DNA of 64,000 nt from Elusimicrobia bacterium RIFCSPLOWO2_02_FULL_39_32 (GTDB lineage: Bacteria > Elusimicrobiota > Elusimicrobia > 2-02-FULL-39-32): contig MGUU01000022.1 in the NCBI GenBank assembly GCA_001800135.1, forward strand, positions 1-64,000, read 5' to 3'. The position numbers were made by a program, and so were the translations under genes. The stretch's first letter is position 1, and every line of letters starts with the position of its first letter. Positions 37,564-47,276 of this stretch are shown here, in pieces. Under the pieces are notes generated by a model. That model made no database searches and was not told the DNA's origin. It worked only from the letters and a program-made list of their open reading frames with translations.

Positions 37564-38316
37564 CTACCTTTTAACAAAATCTACCGCTCCTTTCCAAAAT
37601 AAAAATCCAGGGGTCTTAACTTTTAGTTTAAGTTTAGTCCAGGCTGGATGCTGGAATTGAGTAATATATCTTTCTGGATGAGGCATCAATCCTAAAACAT
37701 TCCCTTTTTGGTTACAGATCCCAGCTATCGCGTTCATTGAACCATTTGGGTTTTTCCCCTCATAACGAAAAACTACCTGTTTATTTTTCTCAATCTCTTG
37801 CAAAATTTTTAAATCTTTTGTTACAAAATTCCCTTCTCCATGCGCGATCGGCAGTTCAAAATGCAGTGGAATTCCTTTTAAATATTGCGCGCAAGAATTT
37901 TCTCTTTTTAATGCAACCCATTCGCACTGAAATCGTCCAGACAGATTTTGAGTTAAGGTTGAATTTTGTTGAAAAGAAAAATCCTCATAACCAGGGAGCA
38001 AACCTGTTTTAACTAAAACCTGAAATCCATTACAGATGCCAATAATAAGATGTCCTAAACGCGCCATTTGCTGTAACTGCGCTCCAATTTTAAATTTAAG
38101 TTCATTGGCCAGAATTTTACCAGCGGCAATGTCGTCCCCGTAAGAAAAACCGCCTGGGATCACTAATATGGAAAAGGCCAGCAACTGCTCTGGTTTTTGT
38201 AAAATCTGATTTAAGTGCAAGACGTCAACTTTTGCTCCCGCGCTCTTAAGAGCCTGTCTTGTTTCCAGATCACAATTAGTGCCCACGCTGCGTAAAACCA
38301 AAGCTTTAACGCTCAT
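37564..38316 (-). CDS. purQ: FGAM synthase glutaminase subunit PurQ
   Basis: About 250 residues from the ATG at 38316, chosen because it overlaps the purL stop as ATGA and gives the usual start MSVKALVLRSVGTNCD; the frame is open a further 8 codons. The glutaminase nucleophile is in GICNGFQVLVKTGLLPG and the His/Glu pair in LMPHPERY. It supplies ammonia to PurL. Confidence 0.96.
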   Translation of the reverse strand: MSVKALVLRSVGTNCDLETRQALKSAGAKVDVLHLNQILQKPEQLLAFSILVIPGGFSYGDDIAAGKILANELKFKIGAQLQQMARLGHLIIGICNGFQVLVKTGLLPGYEDFSFQQNSTLTQNLSGRFQCEWVALKRENSCAQYLKGIPLHFELPIAHGEGNFVTKDLKILQEIEKNKQVVFRYEGKNPNGSMNAIAGICNQKGNVLGLMPHPERYITQFQHPAWTKLKLKVKTPGFLFWKGAVDFVKR

Positions 38317-40718
38317 TGTTTTTCTGAAAAAGAGTTCCAAATTTTTTCCATCTCTAAAACTCCTAAATTTACTATTCTTTTTTTATGAGAAAAAATTTTT
38401 AACGTCAGCTCATTTTTCACTTTGCCTAATAAAGTAAAAGGGGCAGAAGAAAAAATCTTTTTTAAACGATTCAGGTATTTAGGTTCTACTTCAATTAACC
38501 AACGGCTAGAAGACTCTGAATAAAGAAAAGCAACATCTGAAAAATTTAAATCTGAGGGCAACTGAATTTCCGCTCCTAAAGAGCCGCCAATGCACATTTC
38601 TGAAAGAGCAACTCCCAAACCCCCCTCGCTTAAATCATGGCAGCTTTGAACTAAACCTGCTTGAATCGCTTTTTGCAAGGATTGCATCATGGCATAAGCT
38701 CCTTTGCCATTCACTTTAGGAACTTCTCCTCCCTTTAACCTTAAGAGATCATAAAGCATGGATCCTCCCAACTCTTCTTTTGTTTCACCTAAAAGAAAAA
38801 TCAAATTCCCGCTTTTTTTAAAATCCATGGTTACGCATTTGCGAACATCCTCTACAATGGCTATGGCTGAAATTAAAAGTGTGCCGGGAATAGAGAGAAC
38901 CTCTCCTTTTTGATCGCGCCAGGTATTGTTTAAACTGTCTTTGCCTGAAATAAAAGGAACATTGAAAATTTTAGAAAAATCATAACAAGCTTGGGCTGCT
39001 CGCACAAGACCTCCTAAAATCTCTTCATGGCTTACGTCTCCCCAGCAAAAATTATCTAAAATCGCGCATTTTTTTAGATCTCCTCCCACGCTCACTAAAT
39101 TGCGCAGAGCTTCATCCATGGCATTGGCTGCCATCCAATAAGGATCCAATTCTCCAAACCTTGGATTAATGCCGTTGGAAACTACAACCCCTTTCCAAGA
39201 GCTTAAGTCTGGACGGGAAACACTGGCATCGCTGGGGCCGTTCTGCCTTAATCCTACAAAAGGTTTAATTACGCTGCCTCCCTGCACTTCATGGTCGTAC
39301 TGTTTTATGATCCATTTTTTGGACGCGATATTCGGCTCTTTTAACAAAGATTTTAAAAGAAAAGAAGGATTTTTATAAAAATTAATTTTAGGAACTTCGC
39401 AAATTTTTTGTTGGGGAAAAATCTTCCAGACCGCTTTTTTCCTAACCTTAGGAATCCCTTTATGCAAAAAATTTAGTTCCAAATCGCATGTTTTTTCACA
39501 CTTGTAAAAAACTTCCAGTCTGCCGCTATCTGTAAACTCCCCAATCACAGAACATCCCACATCTTCTAAAAGACAGATCTCTTCTAATTTTTTTAAATTT
39601 TCTTTAGGCACGGACAAGACCATGCGTTCTTGAGACTCAGAAAGCCAAATTTCCCAGGGTTTTAATCCCTGGTATTTTAAAGGCACATTTTCCAAATAAA
39701 CTTTTGCCCCGCAACCAGAGGCGAGTTCGCCCACGCTGGAAGAATACCCTCCTGCCCCGCAATCTGTGAGAGCGGAAAAAAGATTTTGATCCCTGGCTCT
39801 TAAAATAGCTTCCATGGCTTTTTTTTCCATAATCGCATGGCCGATCTGCACCACGCTTGCGGAAATATCTTTTTCTAGGGCTAGGGAGGAAAATGTGGCT
39901 CCATGAATTCCGTCCCTGCCGGTTTTCCCTCCAATAGATACAATCAGTTCTCCTGCTGAAACTTTCTTTTTAACCTTATCCTTAGGCAAAAAACCAACCG
40001 TGCCACAAAAAACAAGAGGGTTTGCAAAAAACCCTTTATGAAAAAGCACCGCGCCATTGGTTGTAGGAATGCCCATTCTATTCCCATAATCTCTTACGCC
40101 CGCAATCACTCCGGAAAGAATTCTTTCCGGAGGCAAAATATTTTCTTCTAAGCCTCGACTAAAAGAAGCGCCAAATTCACCCACACAAAAAATATCAGTA
40201 TTTAAAATTGGTTTTGCTCCTAACCCCACGCCTAAAATATCCCGAATCACTCCGCCAATGCCTGTGCCTGCTCCTCCATAAGGTTCCAGAGCTGAAGGGT
40301 GGTTGTGCGTTTCTACTTTAAAAGCAACCGCCTGTTTTTTGTCAAAACTAATCACGCCCGCATTATCTTCAAACACTGAAAGACAAAACTTCTTTTTTAG
40401 TTCCAGAGTTGCGCGCACAATGGTTTGCTCTAGAAGATCATCATAAACTTTTTCTTTTTTTCCTTCAGAACTTTCTTCAGTATAAAGGATCTCCCCTTTA
40501 AAAGTTTTATGTTTGCAATGTTCAGACCAAGTTTGAGCAATAGTTTCTAGCTCTATGTCCTTGGGCTCTCTGGCTTCAGAACGAAAATAGTTTTGAATGC
40601 TAAGCATTTCTTGCAAAGAAAGGGAAAGCAATTTTTCTTTGGAAAGACGCGACAATGCCTCATGGTTTAGAGAAATAAAAGAAATCGTCTCGGTCGCTGA
40701 ATTTTCCAGTTGGTTCAT
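38313..40718 (-). CDS. purL: FGAM synthase subunit PurL (small type)
   Basis: About 801 residues from the ATG at 40718, which overlaps the purS stop as ATGA; an ATG 7 codons upstream is also open. It contains TWSEHCKHKTFKG, HNHPSALEPYGGAGTGIGG, DCGAGGYSSSVGEL and a C-terminal CHDLSEGGLGVALSEM. This is the synthetase that makes FGAM from FGAR, working with PurQ and PurS as a complex. Gene order purS-purL-purQ is canonical. Confidence 0.97.
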   Translation of the reverse strand: MNQLENSATETISFISLNHEALSRLSKEKLLSLSLQEMLSIQNYFRSEAREPKDIELETIAQTWSEHCKHKTFKGEILYTEESSEGKKEKVYDDLLEQTIVRATLELKKKFCLSVFEDNAGVISFDKKQAVAFKVETHNHPSALEPYGGAGTGIGGVIRDILGVGLGAKPILNTDIFCVGEFGASFSRGLEENILPPERILSGVIAGVRDYGNRMGIPTTNGAVLFHKGFFANPLVFCGTVGFLPKDKVKKKVSAGELIVSIGGKTGRDGIHGATFSSLALEKDISASVVQIGHAIMEKKAMEAILRARDQNLFSALTDCGAGGYSSSVGELASGCGAKVYLENVPLKYQGLKPWEIWLSESQERMVLSVPKENLKKLEEICLLEDVGCSVIGEFTDSGRLEVFYKCEKTCDLELNFLHKGIPKVRKKAVWKIFPQQKICEVPKINFYKNPSFLLKSLLKEPNIASKKWIIKQYDHEVQGGSVIKPFVGLRQNGPSDASVSRPDLSSWKGVVVSNGINPRFGELDPYWMAANAMDEALRNLVSVGGDLKKCAILDNFCWGDVSHEEILGGLVRAAQACYDFSKIFNVPFISGKDSLNNTWRDQKGEVLSIPGTLLISAIAIVEDVRKCVTMDFKKSGNLIFLLGETKEELGGSMLYDLLRLKGGEVPKVNGKGAYAMMQSLQKAIQAGLVQSCHDLSEGGLGVALSEMCIGGSLGAEIQLPSDLNFSDVAFLYSESSSRWLIEVEPKYLNRLKKIFSSAPFTLLGKVKNELTLKIFSHKKRIVNLGVLEMEKIWNSFSEKQ

Positions 40719-41203
40719 GAATATTTGATAAGCTGGCATTGCTGCACTAAAGGATTTAACAAATGTTGGTTTGCAAAAAAGATTAATTTTTCATCTACAC
40801 TTTTCTCTCTTGCTTGAGCGATTTCTTCAAATTCATACCGCATGCCAAAAAAAGCATTTTCAATCGTCATGATATTTAAATCTCGAATCGCTTTTAATAC
40901 GCTTTCAGCCACTGGATCTGTGACGCCGGATTTAAACCAAACATCCAAAAAAATAGTTTTAAAATCTTTTGGCTCTGCGTCAATTATAAATTTTTCCGCA
41001 ATTGGATCGCACAAAAGCTCTTGAGCTATCCTCTGAATCTCCTCTAAAGAAAAATTTCCTTCCAAACCATATAATGGTTCTATTGTATTACACTCAACAT
41101 CCCCTAAACCTGAGGCGCGTAATAAATTTTTTATTTTTTTACAGTTCTGTAAAGAATTTTTTTTAAGAATTGAAGAAACCTCAACTAATACTTTTTTAAT
41201 CAT
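40715..41203 (-). CDS. purS: PurS, double-length form
   Basis: 162 residues, twice the usual PurS length of about 80. The first half (KVLVEVSSILKKNSLQNCKKIKNLLRA) and second half (FKTIFLDVWFKSGVTDPVAESVLKAIRDL) read as two PurS-like units, so one chain probably replaces the PurS dimer, as in the N-terminal domain of large-type PurL. It scaffolds the PurLQS complex. It overlaps purC by 8 nt. Confidence 0.85.
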   Translation of the reverse strand: MIKKVLVEVSSILKKNSLQNCKKIKNLLRASGLGDVECNTIEPLYGLEGNFSLEEIQRIAQELLCDPIAEKFIIDAEPKDFKTIFLDVWFKSGVTDPVAESVLKAIRDLNIMTIENAFFGMRYEFEEIAQAREKSVDEKLIFFANQHLLNPLVQQCQLIKYS

Positions 41204-42104
41204 CTAACTTCCTCGTCCCTGTAATGCGCAAATAAGCTTCCAGATACTTGGCTCTGGTTTTTTCCACAATCTCCTGAGTGAGTTCAGGGATTGGCGGTTC
41301 GCGATTCCACTGAATAGAATCTAGATAGTCTCTGACAAACTGTTTGTCAAAGGAAACCGGGGAAATCCCTGTCTTATAATCTTTTTTCTCCCAAAACCTG
41401 GAAGAGTCTGGGGTCAAGCACTCATCAATTAAATAAATTTCATTCTCCCCTTTTATCCCTTTTTTAATGCCAAATTCAAATTTCGTGTCCGCTAGAATTA
41501 ACTGCTCGGACAAAAGTTTTAAAGAAGCGAGGCGATAAATAGAAATAGAAATTCTTTTTAGCTCCTCACTTAGAGTTTCCCCTAAAATTTTTTTCATCTC
41601 TTCAAAAGAGATATTTTGATCGTGTTTCCCTCCTTCTTCTTTGGTGGCTGGGGTAAAAATAGGTTCTGGAAGTTGTTCCGATTCCTTTAAACCAGAAGGA
41701 AGCGGAACCCCGCACACTTTTCCAGTGGCTCTATATTCTTTCCAGCCTGAACCAGAAAGATATCCTCGCGCCACGCATTCAATAGGAATTTTGTCTGTTT
41801 TCCAAACCAACATGGAGCGTCCTTTAAGAAGCTCCTCATATTTCTTAAGTTGAGCAGGATATTCTTTAACATCTGCAGTAATAAAATGGTTCTTGACATG
41901 AGTTTCCGTTTGCTTAAACCAATAAATAGAGAGCTGATTTAAAATTTTTCCCTTATCCGGGACTAAAGTTGGGAGCACATAATCATAGGCAGAGATCCTG
42001 TCTGAAGAAACAATTAAGAGCTGCTCTCCTAAATCATAGACATCCCGCACTTTCCCGCGAATAAAAAGCGGAAGATCAAGCGCGGGTTGAGAGATTAGAT
42101 TCAT
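41196..42104 (-). CDS. purC: SAICAR synthetase
   Basis: 302 residues. RGKVRDVYDLGEQLLIVSSD near the N-terminus, SDRISAYDYVLP, and ECVARGYLSGSGWKEY are diagnostic. The length matches the longer (about 300-residue) yeast-like type. It condenses CAIR with aspartate. It is followed by purS with an 8-nt overlap. Confidence 0.97.
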   Translation of the reverse strand: MNLISQPALDLPLFIRGKVRDVYDLGEQLLIVSSDRISAYDYVLPTLVPDKGKILNQLSIYWFKQTETHVKNHFITADVKEYPAQLKKYEELLKGRSMLVWKTDKIPIECVARGYLSGSGWKEYRATGKVCGVPLPSGLKESEQLPEPIFTPATKEEGGKHDQNISFEEMKKILGETLSEELKRISISIYRLASLKLLSEQLILADTKFEFGIKKGIKGENEIYLIDECLTPDSSRFWEKKDYKTGISPVSFDKQFVRDYLDSIQWNREPPIPELTQEIVEKTRAKYLEAYLRITGTRKLDD

Positions 42105-42172
42105 ACAAAAGAAGCCTTCATTTACCGTTTAAAGTTTCCTTAAACCAAGTGAATGATTTGGGTTAATGTAAA

Positions 42173-43699
42173 TTATTCCCATTCTATAGTTGCCGGCGGT
42201 TTGGAAGATATGTCATAAACCACGCGATTGACTCCTCTAACCTCATTGATGATGCGGTTAGAAATTTTGACCAGTACTTCTCGCGGCAAATCAGCCCAGT
42301 CTGCGGTCATGGCATCTTGAGAAGTAACAGCTCTCACTGCAATCGCTTGTTCATAAGTGCGCGCATCCCCCATCACCCCAACTGAGCGCACAGGAAGCAA
42401 CACTGCAAAAGCCTGCCAGAGTTTTTCATACAAACCGCTGGCGCGAATCTCTTCTTCTATAATTTTATCCGCTAAACGAACTGTCTCTAATTTTTGTTCT
42501 GTAAGTTCTCCTAAGACTCTCACTGCAAGACCTGGCCCTGGGAAAGGATGGCGTCTCAAAATTTCTTCTGGAAGCCCCAGCTCTTTACCCAAAAGCCTCA
42601 CTTCATCTTTAAATAAAAACTTTAATGGCTCAAGCAAAGAAAATTTCATTTTTTTGGGAAGCCCTCCCACATTGTGGTGCGTCTTAATCACTGCGGAGGG
42701 CCCTCTCACGGATTGGCTTTCAATCAGATCCGGATAAAGAGTGCCTTGCACTAAAAAATTGAATTCCCCTAATTTTTTAGATTCGGATTCAAAGACCCGG
42801 ATGAATTCCCTGCCAATAATCTTTCTCTTTTTTTCTGGATGAGTCACGCCTTTTAATTTTTTTAAAAATCTCTTTCTGGCATCTACAGTTTGAAGCGCTT
42901 CCTTAAATTTCTTGCCAAAAATATTTTTTACTCTTTCTTCTTCTCCATGCCGCAAAAGCCCGTTATCTACAAAGATACAGTTTAATTGTTTCCCTATCGC
43001 TTGATAAACTAAGCTGGAAGCTACTGCAGAGTCCACCCCTCCGGAAAGAGCGCACAAAACCTTTTTAGTTCCAACCTTTTCTTTAATATGTTGAATTTCT
43101 CTTTGCACAAAAGAAGAAATTTCCCAATCCCCTTTTTCCGCGCAGATCCTAAATAAAAAATTAGAAAGAATCTCCTTGCCTTGAGGGGTATGCATCACCT
43201 CTGGATGAAACTGAACTCCATAAAGCTTTTGTTCCACATTTGCCATTGCAGCTTGCAGAGAGCTTGCGCTTTTAGCCAGCCTGACAAAACCTTTTGGCAA
43301 AACCTTGACTTCATCCCCATGGCTCATCCAGACAGACAGCTCTTTTGGCAGCCCTTGAAAAAGCAAAGATTCAGTTTCCACAAAAATTTCTGCATGGCCA
43401 AATTCCCGAACCTGAGCTCTCTCTACTTTTCCACCAGAGGCATGAGCTAAAAGCTGCATCCCATAACAGATTCCTAAAACAGGAACATCCAGACTAAAAA
43501 AATCCTTATAACAACTGGGGGAACCATTTCCATGCACGCTGGCAGGCCCTCCAGAAAGAATAATTCCTTTAGGATTTTTCGCTTTTATTTCAGCTGGAGA
43601 AACTGTATAAGGAAAAATTTCACAATAAACTTTTAATTCTCGCACTCTGCGAGCGATTAACTGCGTGGTTTGAGAACCAAAATCAAGGATAACAATCAC
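42173..43699 (-). CDS. guaA: GMP synthase (glutamine-hydrolysing)
   Basis: 508 residues. N-terminal class I glutaminase: [15 protein letters not shown] (Cys nucleophile) and [16 protein letters not shown]-pyrophosphatase P-loop [14 protein letters not shown] near residue 217; C-terminal dimerisation domain ending [10 protein letters not shown]. It converts XMP to GMP. Its start overlaps the purE stop by 4 nt. Confidence 0.98.
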   Translation of the reverse strand: MIVILDFGSQTTQLIARRVRELKVYCEIFPYTVSPAEIKAKNPKGIILSGGPASVHGNGSPSCYKDFFSLDVPVLGICYGMQLLAHASGGKVERAQVREFGHAEIFVETESLLFQGLPKELSVWMSHGDEVKVLPKGFVRLAKSASSLQAAMANVEQKLYGVQFHPEVMHTPQGKEILSNFLFRICAEKGDWEISSFVQREIQHIKEKVGTKKVLCALSGGVDSAVASSLVYQAIGKQLNCIFVDNGLLRHGEEERVKNIFGKKFKEALQTVDARKRFLKKLKGVTHPEKKRKIIGREFIRVFESESKKLGEFNFLVQGTLYPDLIESQSVRGPSAVIKTHHNVGGLPKKMKFSLLEPLKFLFKDEVRLLGKELGLPEEILRRHPFPGPGLAVRVLGELTEQKLETVRLADKIIEEEIRASGLYEKLWQAFAVLLPVRSVGVMGDARTYEQAIAVRAVTSQDAMTADWADLPREVLVKISNRIINEVRGVNRVVYDISSKPPATIEWE

Positions 43700-44226
43700 T
43701 GGAGACGGGAAAGAGCTTTGCGAAAGCCTTCGAGTTCTAATTTTTTTGCTTTAGACTCAACTTGAGATTTCATTTTTGATTTGTATTGAACCACCTTGTT
43801 TTCAATTCTTTTATCAGAAAGAGCTAAAATTTTGCAAGCTAAAAGAGCTGCGTTTTTAGCCCCATTGATAGCCACTGTAGCCACAGGCACCCCTTCAGGC
43901 ATCTGCACGATAGAGAGCAATGAATCTAATCCATTCAATTTAGAAGTTTTAATTGGCACCCCAATCACTGGCAAAGATGTTAAAGCAGCCACCATGCCGG
44001 GCAAATGAGCAGATCCGCCTGCTCCAGCCAATATTACTTTAATCCCTCTTTTTTTAGCTTGGCTTGCGTAACGCGCCATGCGTTTAGGAGTTCTGTGCGC
44101 AGAAACAATTGTAAGTTCATATGGAACTTTAAATGAATCAAAAAGTTCAGCCGCAGATTTCATGATTGGAAGATCAGAATCGCTTCCCATAATAATAGCT
44201 GCTAACGCTTTCTGATTATTTTGCAT
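43696..44226 (-). CDS. purE: N5-CAIR mutase PurE (class I)
   Basis: 176 residues. [27 protein letters not shown] and [15 protein letters not shown] define PurE; a Lys-rich C-terminal extension (about 150-176) is slightly longer than usual. The adjacent purK (11-nt overlap) indicates the class I route through N5-CAIR. Confidence 0.97.
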   Translation of the reverse strand: MQNNQKALAAIIMGSDSDLPIMKSAAELFDSFKVPYELTIVSAHRTPKRMARYASQAKKRGIKVILAGAGGSAHLPGMVAALTSLPVIGVPIKTSKLNGLDSLLSIVQMPEGVPVATVAINGAKNAALLACKILALSDKRIENKVVQYKSKMKSQVESKAKKLELEGFRKALSRLQ

Positions 44227-45388
44227 CAGGCACCAGCGGTAAAACTTTAATGAGCTGCTGCACTTTTCCTGCTTTTTCTAAAGCTTCTTCTACTGTAGGC
44301 GCTAAAATAGTTAGATGGCCAAGTTTTCTTCTTTTCTTTAAATATTTTTTTCCATAAAGGTGCAGTTTCACTCCTGGAATCGCAAGAACATCTTTGATGC
44401 CTTCAATTGTGTAGGGATGCTCTTCTTCTCCTTCTCCAATAATATTTAGCATCACGCACGGGCTTAAAAGCAAAGGAGGCACTAAAGGAAGATTTAAAAC
44501 AGACCTTAAATGAAGTTCAAATTGGGAATGGTCGCATGCTTCAATTGTGTAATGACCAGAATTGTGTGGCCTGGGAGCGATCTCATTAATTAAGAGTTCC
44601 CCATTTGCGCAAAGGAAGAGTTCCACGCCAAAAACTCCCACCCCATTTAAAGATTCAATCGCGCGTTTTGCGATTCTTTGCGCCTGCTCAATGATGGCTT
44701 TTGAAATTTGCGCAGGCACAATCGTCATTTTTAGCATATGTTCCTCATGAATATTTTCTACCACAGGATAAGCTTGGATTTCGCCTTCAAAATTACGAGC
44801 CACCATTACGGAAAGCTCTTTAATGAATGGAACAAACTTTTCCAACATATATTTTCTTTGAGAAAGGTTTCCATTCAAAGAATGGGTAAACAATAAACTA
44901 GAGAGGTCGTCAATCTGTTTTAAAGTAAAGTTCCCTCTGCCATCATAAGAATCTTTTCTTAATTTTAAAATCGCGGGAAAATGAATTTGAGAAATACATT
45001 CAGCCAAATGTTCTCTGGAAAGGATTTCAAAAAATTCAGGAACAGGGATATCATAAGTTTTAAGATATTGTTTCTGTAAAAATTTATCTTGAATGATCCG
45101 TAAAGTTTCAGGAGCAGGAAAAATTTTAAACCCCTCTATCTCTAAAGTTTTTAAAATTTCAGTATCTCCTAACTCAATTTCATAAGTAAGAATATCGCAG
45201 CTTTCCGCAAGCTCACGAAGCGCGTTTTGATTTTTAAAATCAGCCACAATTTGTTTAGTGGCAACAGCGGCTGCCGGACAATGAGGCGTAGGATCTAAGA
45301 CCACAATCTCTATCGCCATCCGCCTTGCTTCTTGGGCAATCATTTTACCGATTTGCCCTCCTCCGATAATACCAACAATAGTATTCAT
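44216..45388 (-). CDS. purK: N5-CAIR synthetase PurK
   Basis: 390 residues, ATP-grasp fold. [20 protein letters not shown] at the N-terminus, [15 protein letters not shown], and [18 protein letters not shown]. It uses ATP and bicarbonate to carboxylate AIR for PurE. Confidence 0.97.
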   Translation of the reverse strand: MNTIVGIIGGGQIGKMIAQEARRMAIEIVVLDPTPHCPAAAVATKQIVADFKNQNALRELAESCDILTYEIELGDTEILKTLEIEGFKIFPAPETLRIIQDKFLQKQYLKTYDIPVPEFFEILSREHLAECISQIHFPAILKLRKDSYDGRGNFTLKQIDDLSSLLFTHSLNGNLSQRKYMLEKFVPFIKELSVMVARNFEGEIQAYPVVENIHEEHMLKMTIVPAQISKAIIEQAQRIAKRAIESLNGVGVFGVELFLCANGELLINEIAPRPHNSGHYTIEACDHSQFELHLRSVLNLPLVPPLLLSPCVMLNIIGEGEEEHPYTIEGIKDVLAIPGVKLHLYGKKYLKKRRKLGHLTILAPTVEEALEKAGKVQQLIKVLPLVPDAK

Positions 45389-45456
45389 TGTTTATTTGCG
45401 AACCAAAAATCCAAAAACCAAAATTTCAAATTCAAATAATCTTCTCATCATAAATT

Positions 45457-46623
45457 TTATTTACCCATGCCTAACTTCTGCGCTTTTTGATAAACTTTTC
45501 CTTCGCTCTTTATATCCGGAGCAATAATAATTTCAACCAATTGCATCTCCTTGATGTTGCGCGCTCCTAAAGAACCCATGGCCACTTTTAAAGCTCCAAC
45601 TAAATTTTGCGTTCCATCATCCACATTTGCAGGGCCTAAAAGAATTTCTCTTAACAACGCGGTGGTTCCCACCCAAACGCGCGTTCCTCTGGGAAGATAA
45701 CGATCCGGCATGGCCATGCCCCAATGATACCCCTTCCCAGGAGACTCTGTTGCTTTTGCAAGGCCTGAACCAATCATCACAGCGTCTGCGCCGGAAGCGA
45801 TCGCTTTACAAATATCCCCGCTTGTGACCATGCCGCCATCCGTTATAATAGAAATATATTTTCCGGTTTTTTTAAAATAAAAATCTCGGGCTTGAGCGCA
45901 ATCCACCGTAGAAGTCACTTGCGGAACTCCCATGCCTAAAACACCTCTTGTGGTGCAGGCAGCTCCTGGACCAATCCCTACCAAAATCCCAGAGGCTCCG
46001 GTTTCCATTAAAGCCAAAGCCTGATCGTAGGTAACGCAATTGCCGATTACAACAGCCATTTTCTTTTTTAAATTTTTACAAATTCTTGCAAAATCCACAG
46101 AAGCGTATTTGGAAGATTCATGGCGCACGCTGGTAACTGTGGATTGGATAAAAAATAGATCCGCTCCAGCCTCCAAAGCAATTTCCGCAAAGCGTTCCGC
46201 TCGTTTTGGTATTGCGGATAGTGCGACTGGAACCCCTGCTTTTTTAATTTGCTGAATTCGAAGTTTAAGCAGCTCTTCTTTGATAGGCTCTCTATAAATC
46301 TGCTGCAAAAGGTTCGTGACTTCATCTGGTTTTGCAGTTACAATTTTCTTTAAGATTTCCTGAGGTTTTTCATATCTGGTTTGAATCCCTTCAGAATTTA
46401 AAACCGCTAACCCGCCGCAATGCCCCATCTCAATAGCGAAATTAACATCTACCACTCCATCCATGGCGCTGGCAATAATTGGAATCTTAAGATTAACATC
46501 TCCAATTTTACTGACCACATCCACTTCTTCCGGATCAATGGTAACTAACCCAGGCACAAGCGCCACCTCATCAAAACCATAAGCTCTTCTTGCTTCCCGA
46601 TCTTTTCCTATAAAAAATGCCAT
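45457..46623 (-). CDS. GuaB3-type IMP dehydrogenase family protein
   Basis: About 388 residues from the ATG at 46623, chosen because GAGGAG lies 6-9 nt upstream; the frame is open 9 codons further. It has the catalytic loop GIGPGAACTTRGVLG in place of the classical GIGPGSICTTR and lacks the CBS pair normally inserted in IMPDH, both features of the GuaB3 group. A cyanobacterial GuaB3 has been reported to act as GMP reductase, so the direction here (IMP to XMP, or GMP to IMP) is uncertain. Its position in a cluster with guaA favours a guanine-nucleotide role either way. Confidence 0.85.
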   Translation of the reverse strand: MAFFIGKDREARRAYGFDEVALVPGLVTIDPEEVDVVSKIGDVNLKIPIIASAMDGVVDVNFAIEMGHCGGLAVLNSEGIQTRYEKPQEILKKIVTAKPDEVTNLLQQIYREPIKEELLKLRIQQIKKAGVPVALSAIPKRAERFAEIALEAGADLFFIQSTVTSVRHESSKYASVDFARICKNLKKKMAVVIGNCVTYDQALALMETGASGILVGIGPGAACTTRGVLGMGVPQVTSTVDCAQARDFYFKKTGKYISIITDGGMVTSGDICKAIASGADAVMIGSGLAKATESPGKGYHWGMAMPDRYLPRGTRVWVGTTALLREILLGPANVDDGTQNLVGALKVAMGSLGARNIKEMQLVEIIIAPDIKSEGKVYQKAQKLGMGK

Positions 46624-46642
46624 AGTTTCTCCTCTAAATGTG

Positions 46643-46676
46643 TGGCGCAAACCCTTCTAATTCGTTGTTTGCGCCA
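46643..46676 (-). promoter_or_regulatory. Hairpin in the GuaB3 leader
   Basis: A 10-bp perfect stem TGGCGCAAAC/GTTTGCGCCA with a 14-nt loop lies between the dcd stop and the GuaB3 ribosome binding site. No U tract follows, so it is more likely an RNA stability or translation element than a terminator. Confidence 0.5.
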
Positions 46677-46695
46677 GCCTGATTTTTCTTAAAAT

Positions 46696-47259
46696 CTATT
46701 TAACCAATTTTGGAAGAGTAATCTCTTTTTGCTTTTGATACTTGCCTTTTTTGTCAGCGTAAGAAACTTCACAAATCTCATCGCTTTCTAAAAAAAGAAC
46801 CTGAGCAATTCCCTCATTGGCATAAATTTTTGCTGGCAGCGGTGTAGTATTAGAAATTTCTAAAGTGACAAAACCTTCCCATTCCGGCTCAAAAGGGGTT
46901 ACATTCACAATGATTCCACAACGCGCATACGTGGATTTTCCCAAACAAATTGTAATCACGTTGCGTGGAATTCTAAAATATTCTACTGTTCTCGCCAAGG
47001 CAAAAGAATTAGGTGGAATCGTAATATAAGTGTCTGTGGCAATATCTATAAAAGCTTTAGGATCAAATGCTTTTGGATCCACAGTTGCGCCATACGCGTT
47101 GGTAAATACTTTAAAGTCCCTGCCCACTCGAATGTCATATCCATAAGAAGAAACACCGTATGAAATCACTCCTTGATTGACCTGACCTTCTTGAAAAGGT
47201 TCGATCATGCCAAACTCTTTTGCCATTTTTTTAATCCACCCATCTGATTTAACAGACAT
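46696..47259 (-). CDS. dcd: dCTP deaminase
   Basis: About 187 residues from the ATG at 47259, which has AAAGGAG just upstream; the open frame extends 17 codons further into nrdJ but lacks a better start. Motifs: [33 protein letters not shown] and [13 protein letters not shown]. It deaminates dCTP to dUTP (or dUMP in bifunctional forms), the precursor for the ThyX-like enzyme at 51.9 kb. Confidence 0.95.
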   Translation of the reverse strand: MSVKSDGWIKKMAKEFGMIEPFQEGQVNQGVISYGVSSYGYDIRVGRDFKVFTNAYGATVDPKAFDPKAFIDIATDTYITIPPNSFALARTVEYFRIPRNVITICLGKSTYARCGIIVNVTPFEPEWEGFVTLEISNTTPLPAKIYANEGIAQVLFLESDEICEVSYADKKGKYQKQKEITLPKLVK

Positions 47260-47276
47260 AATTTTTCTCCTTTGAT

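Noticed and set aside
37564..38340. Longer purQ starting at 38340
   Set aside because: The ATG at 38316 overlaps the purL stop as ATGA and gives the family-typical N-terminus.
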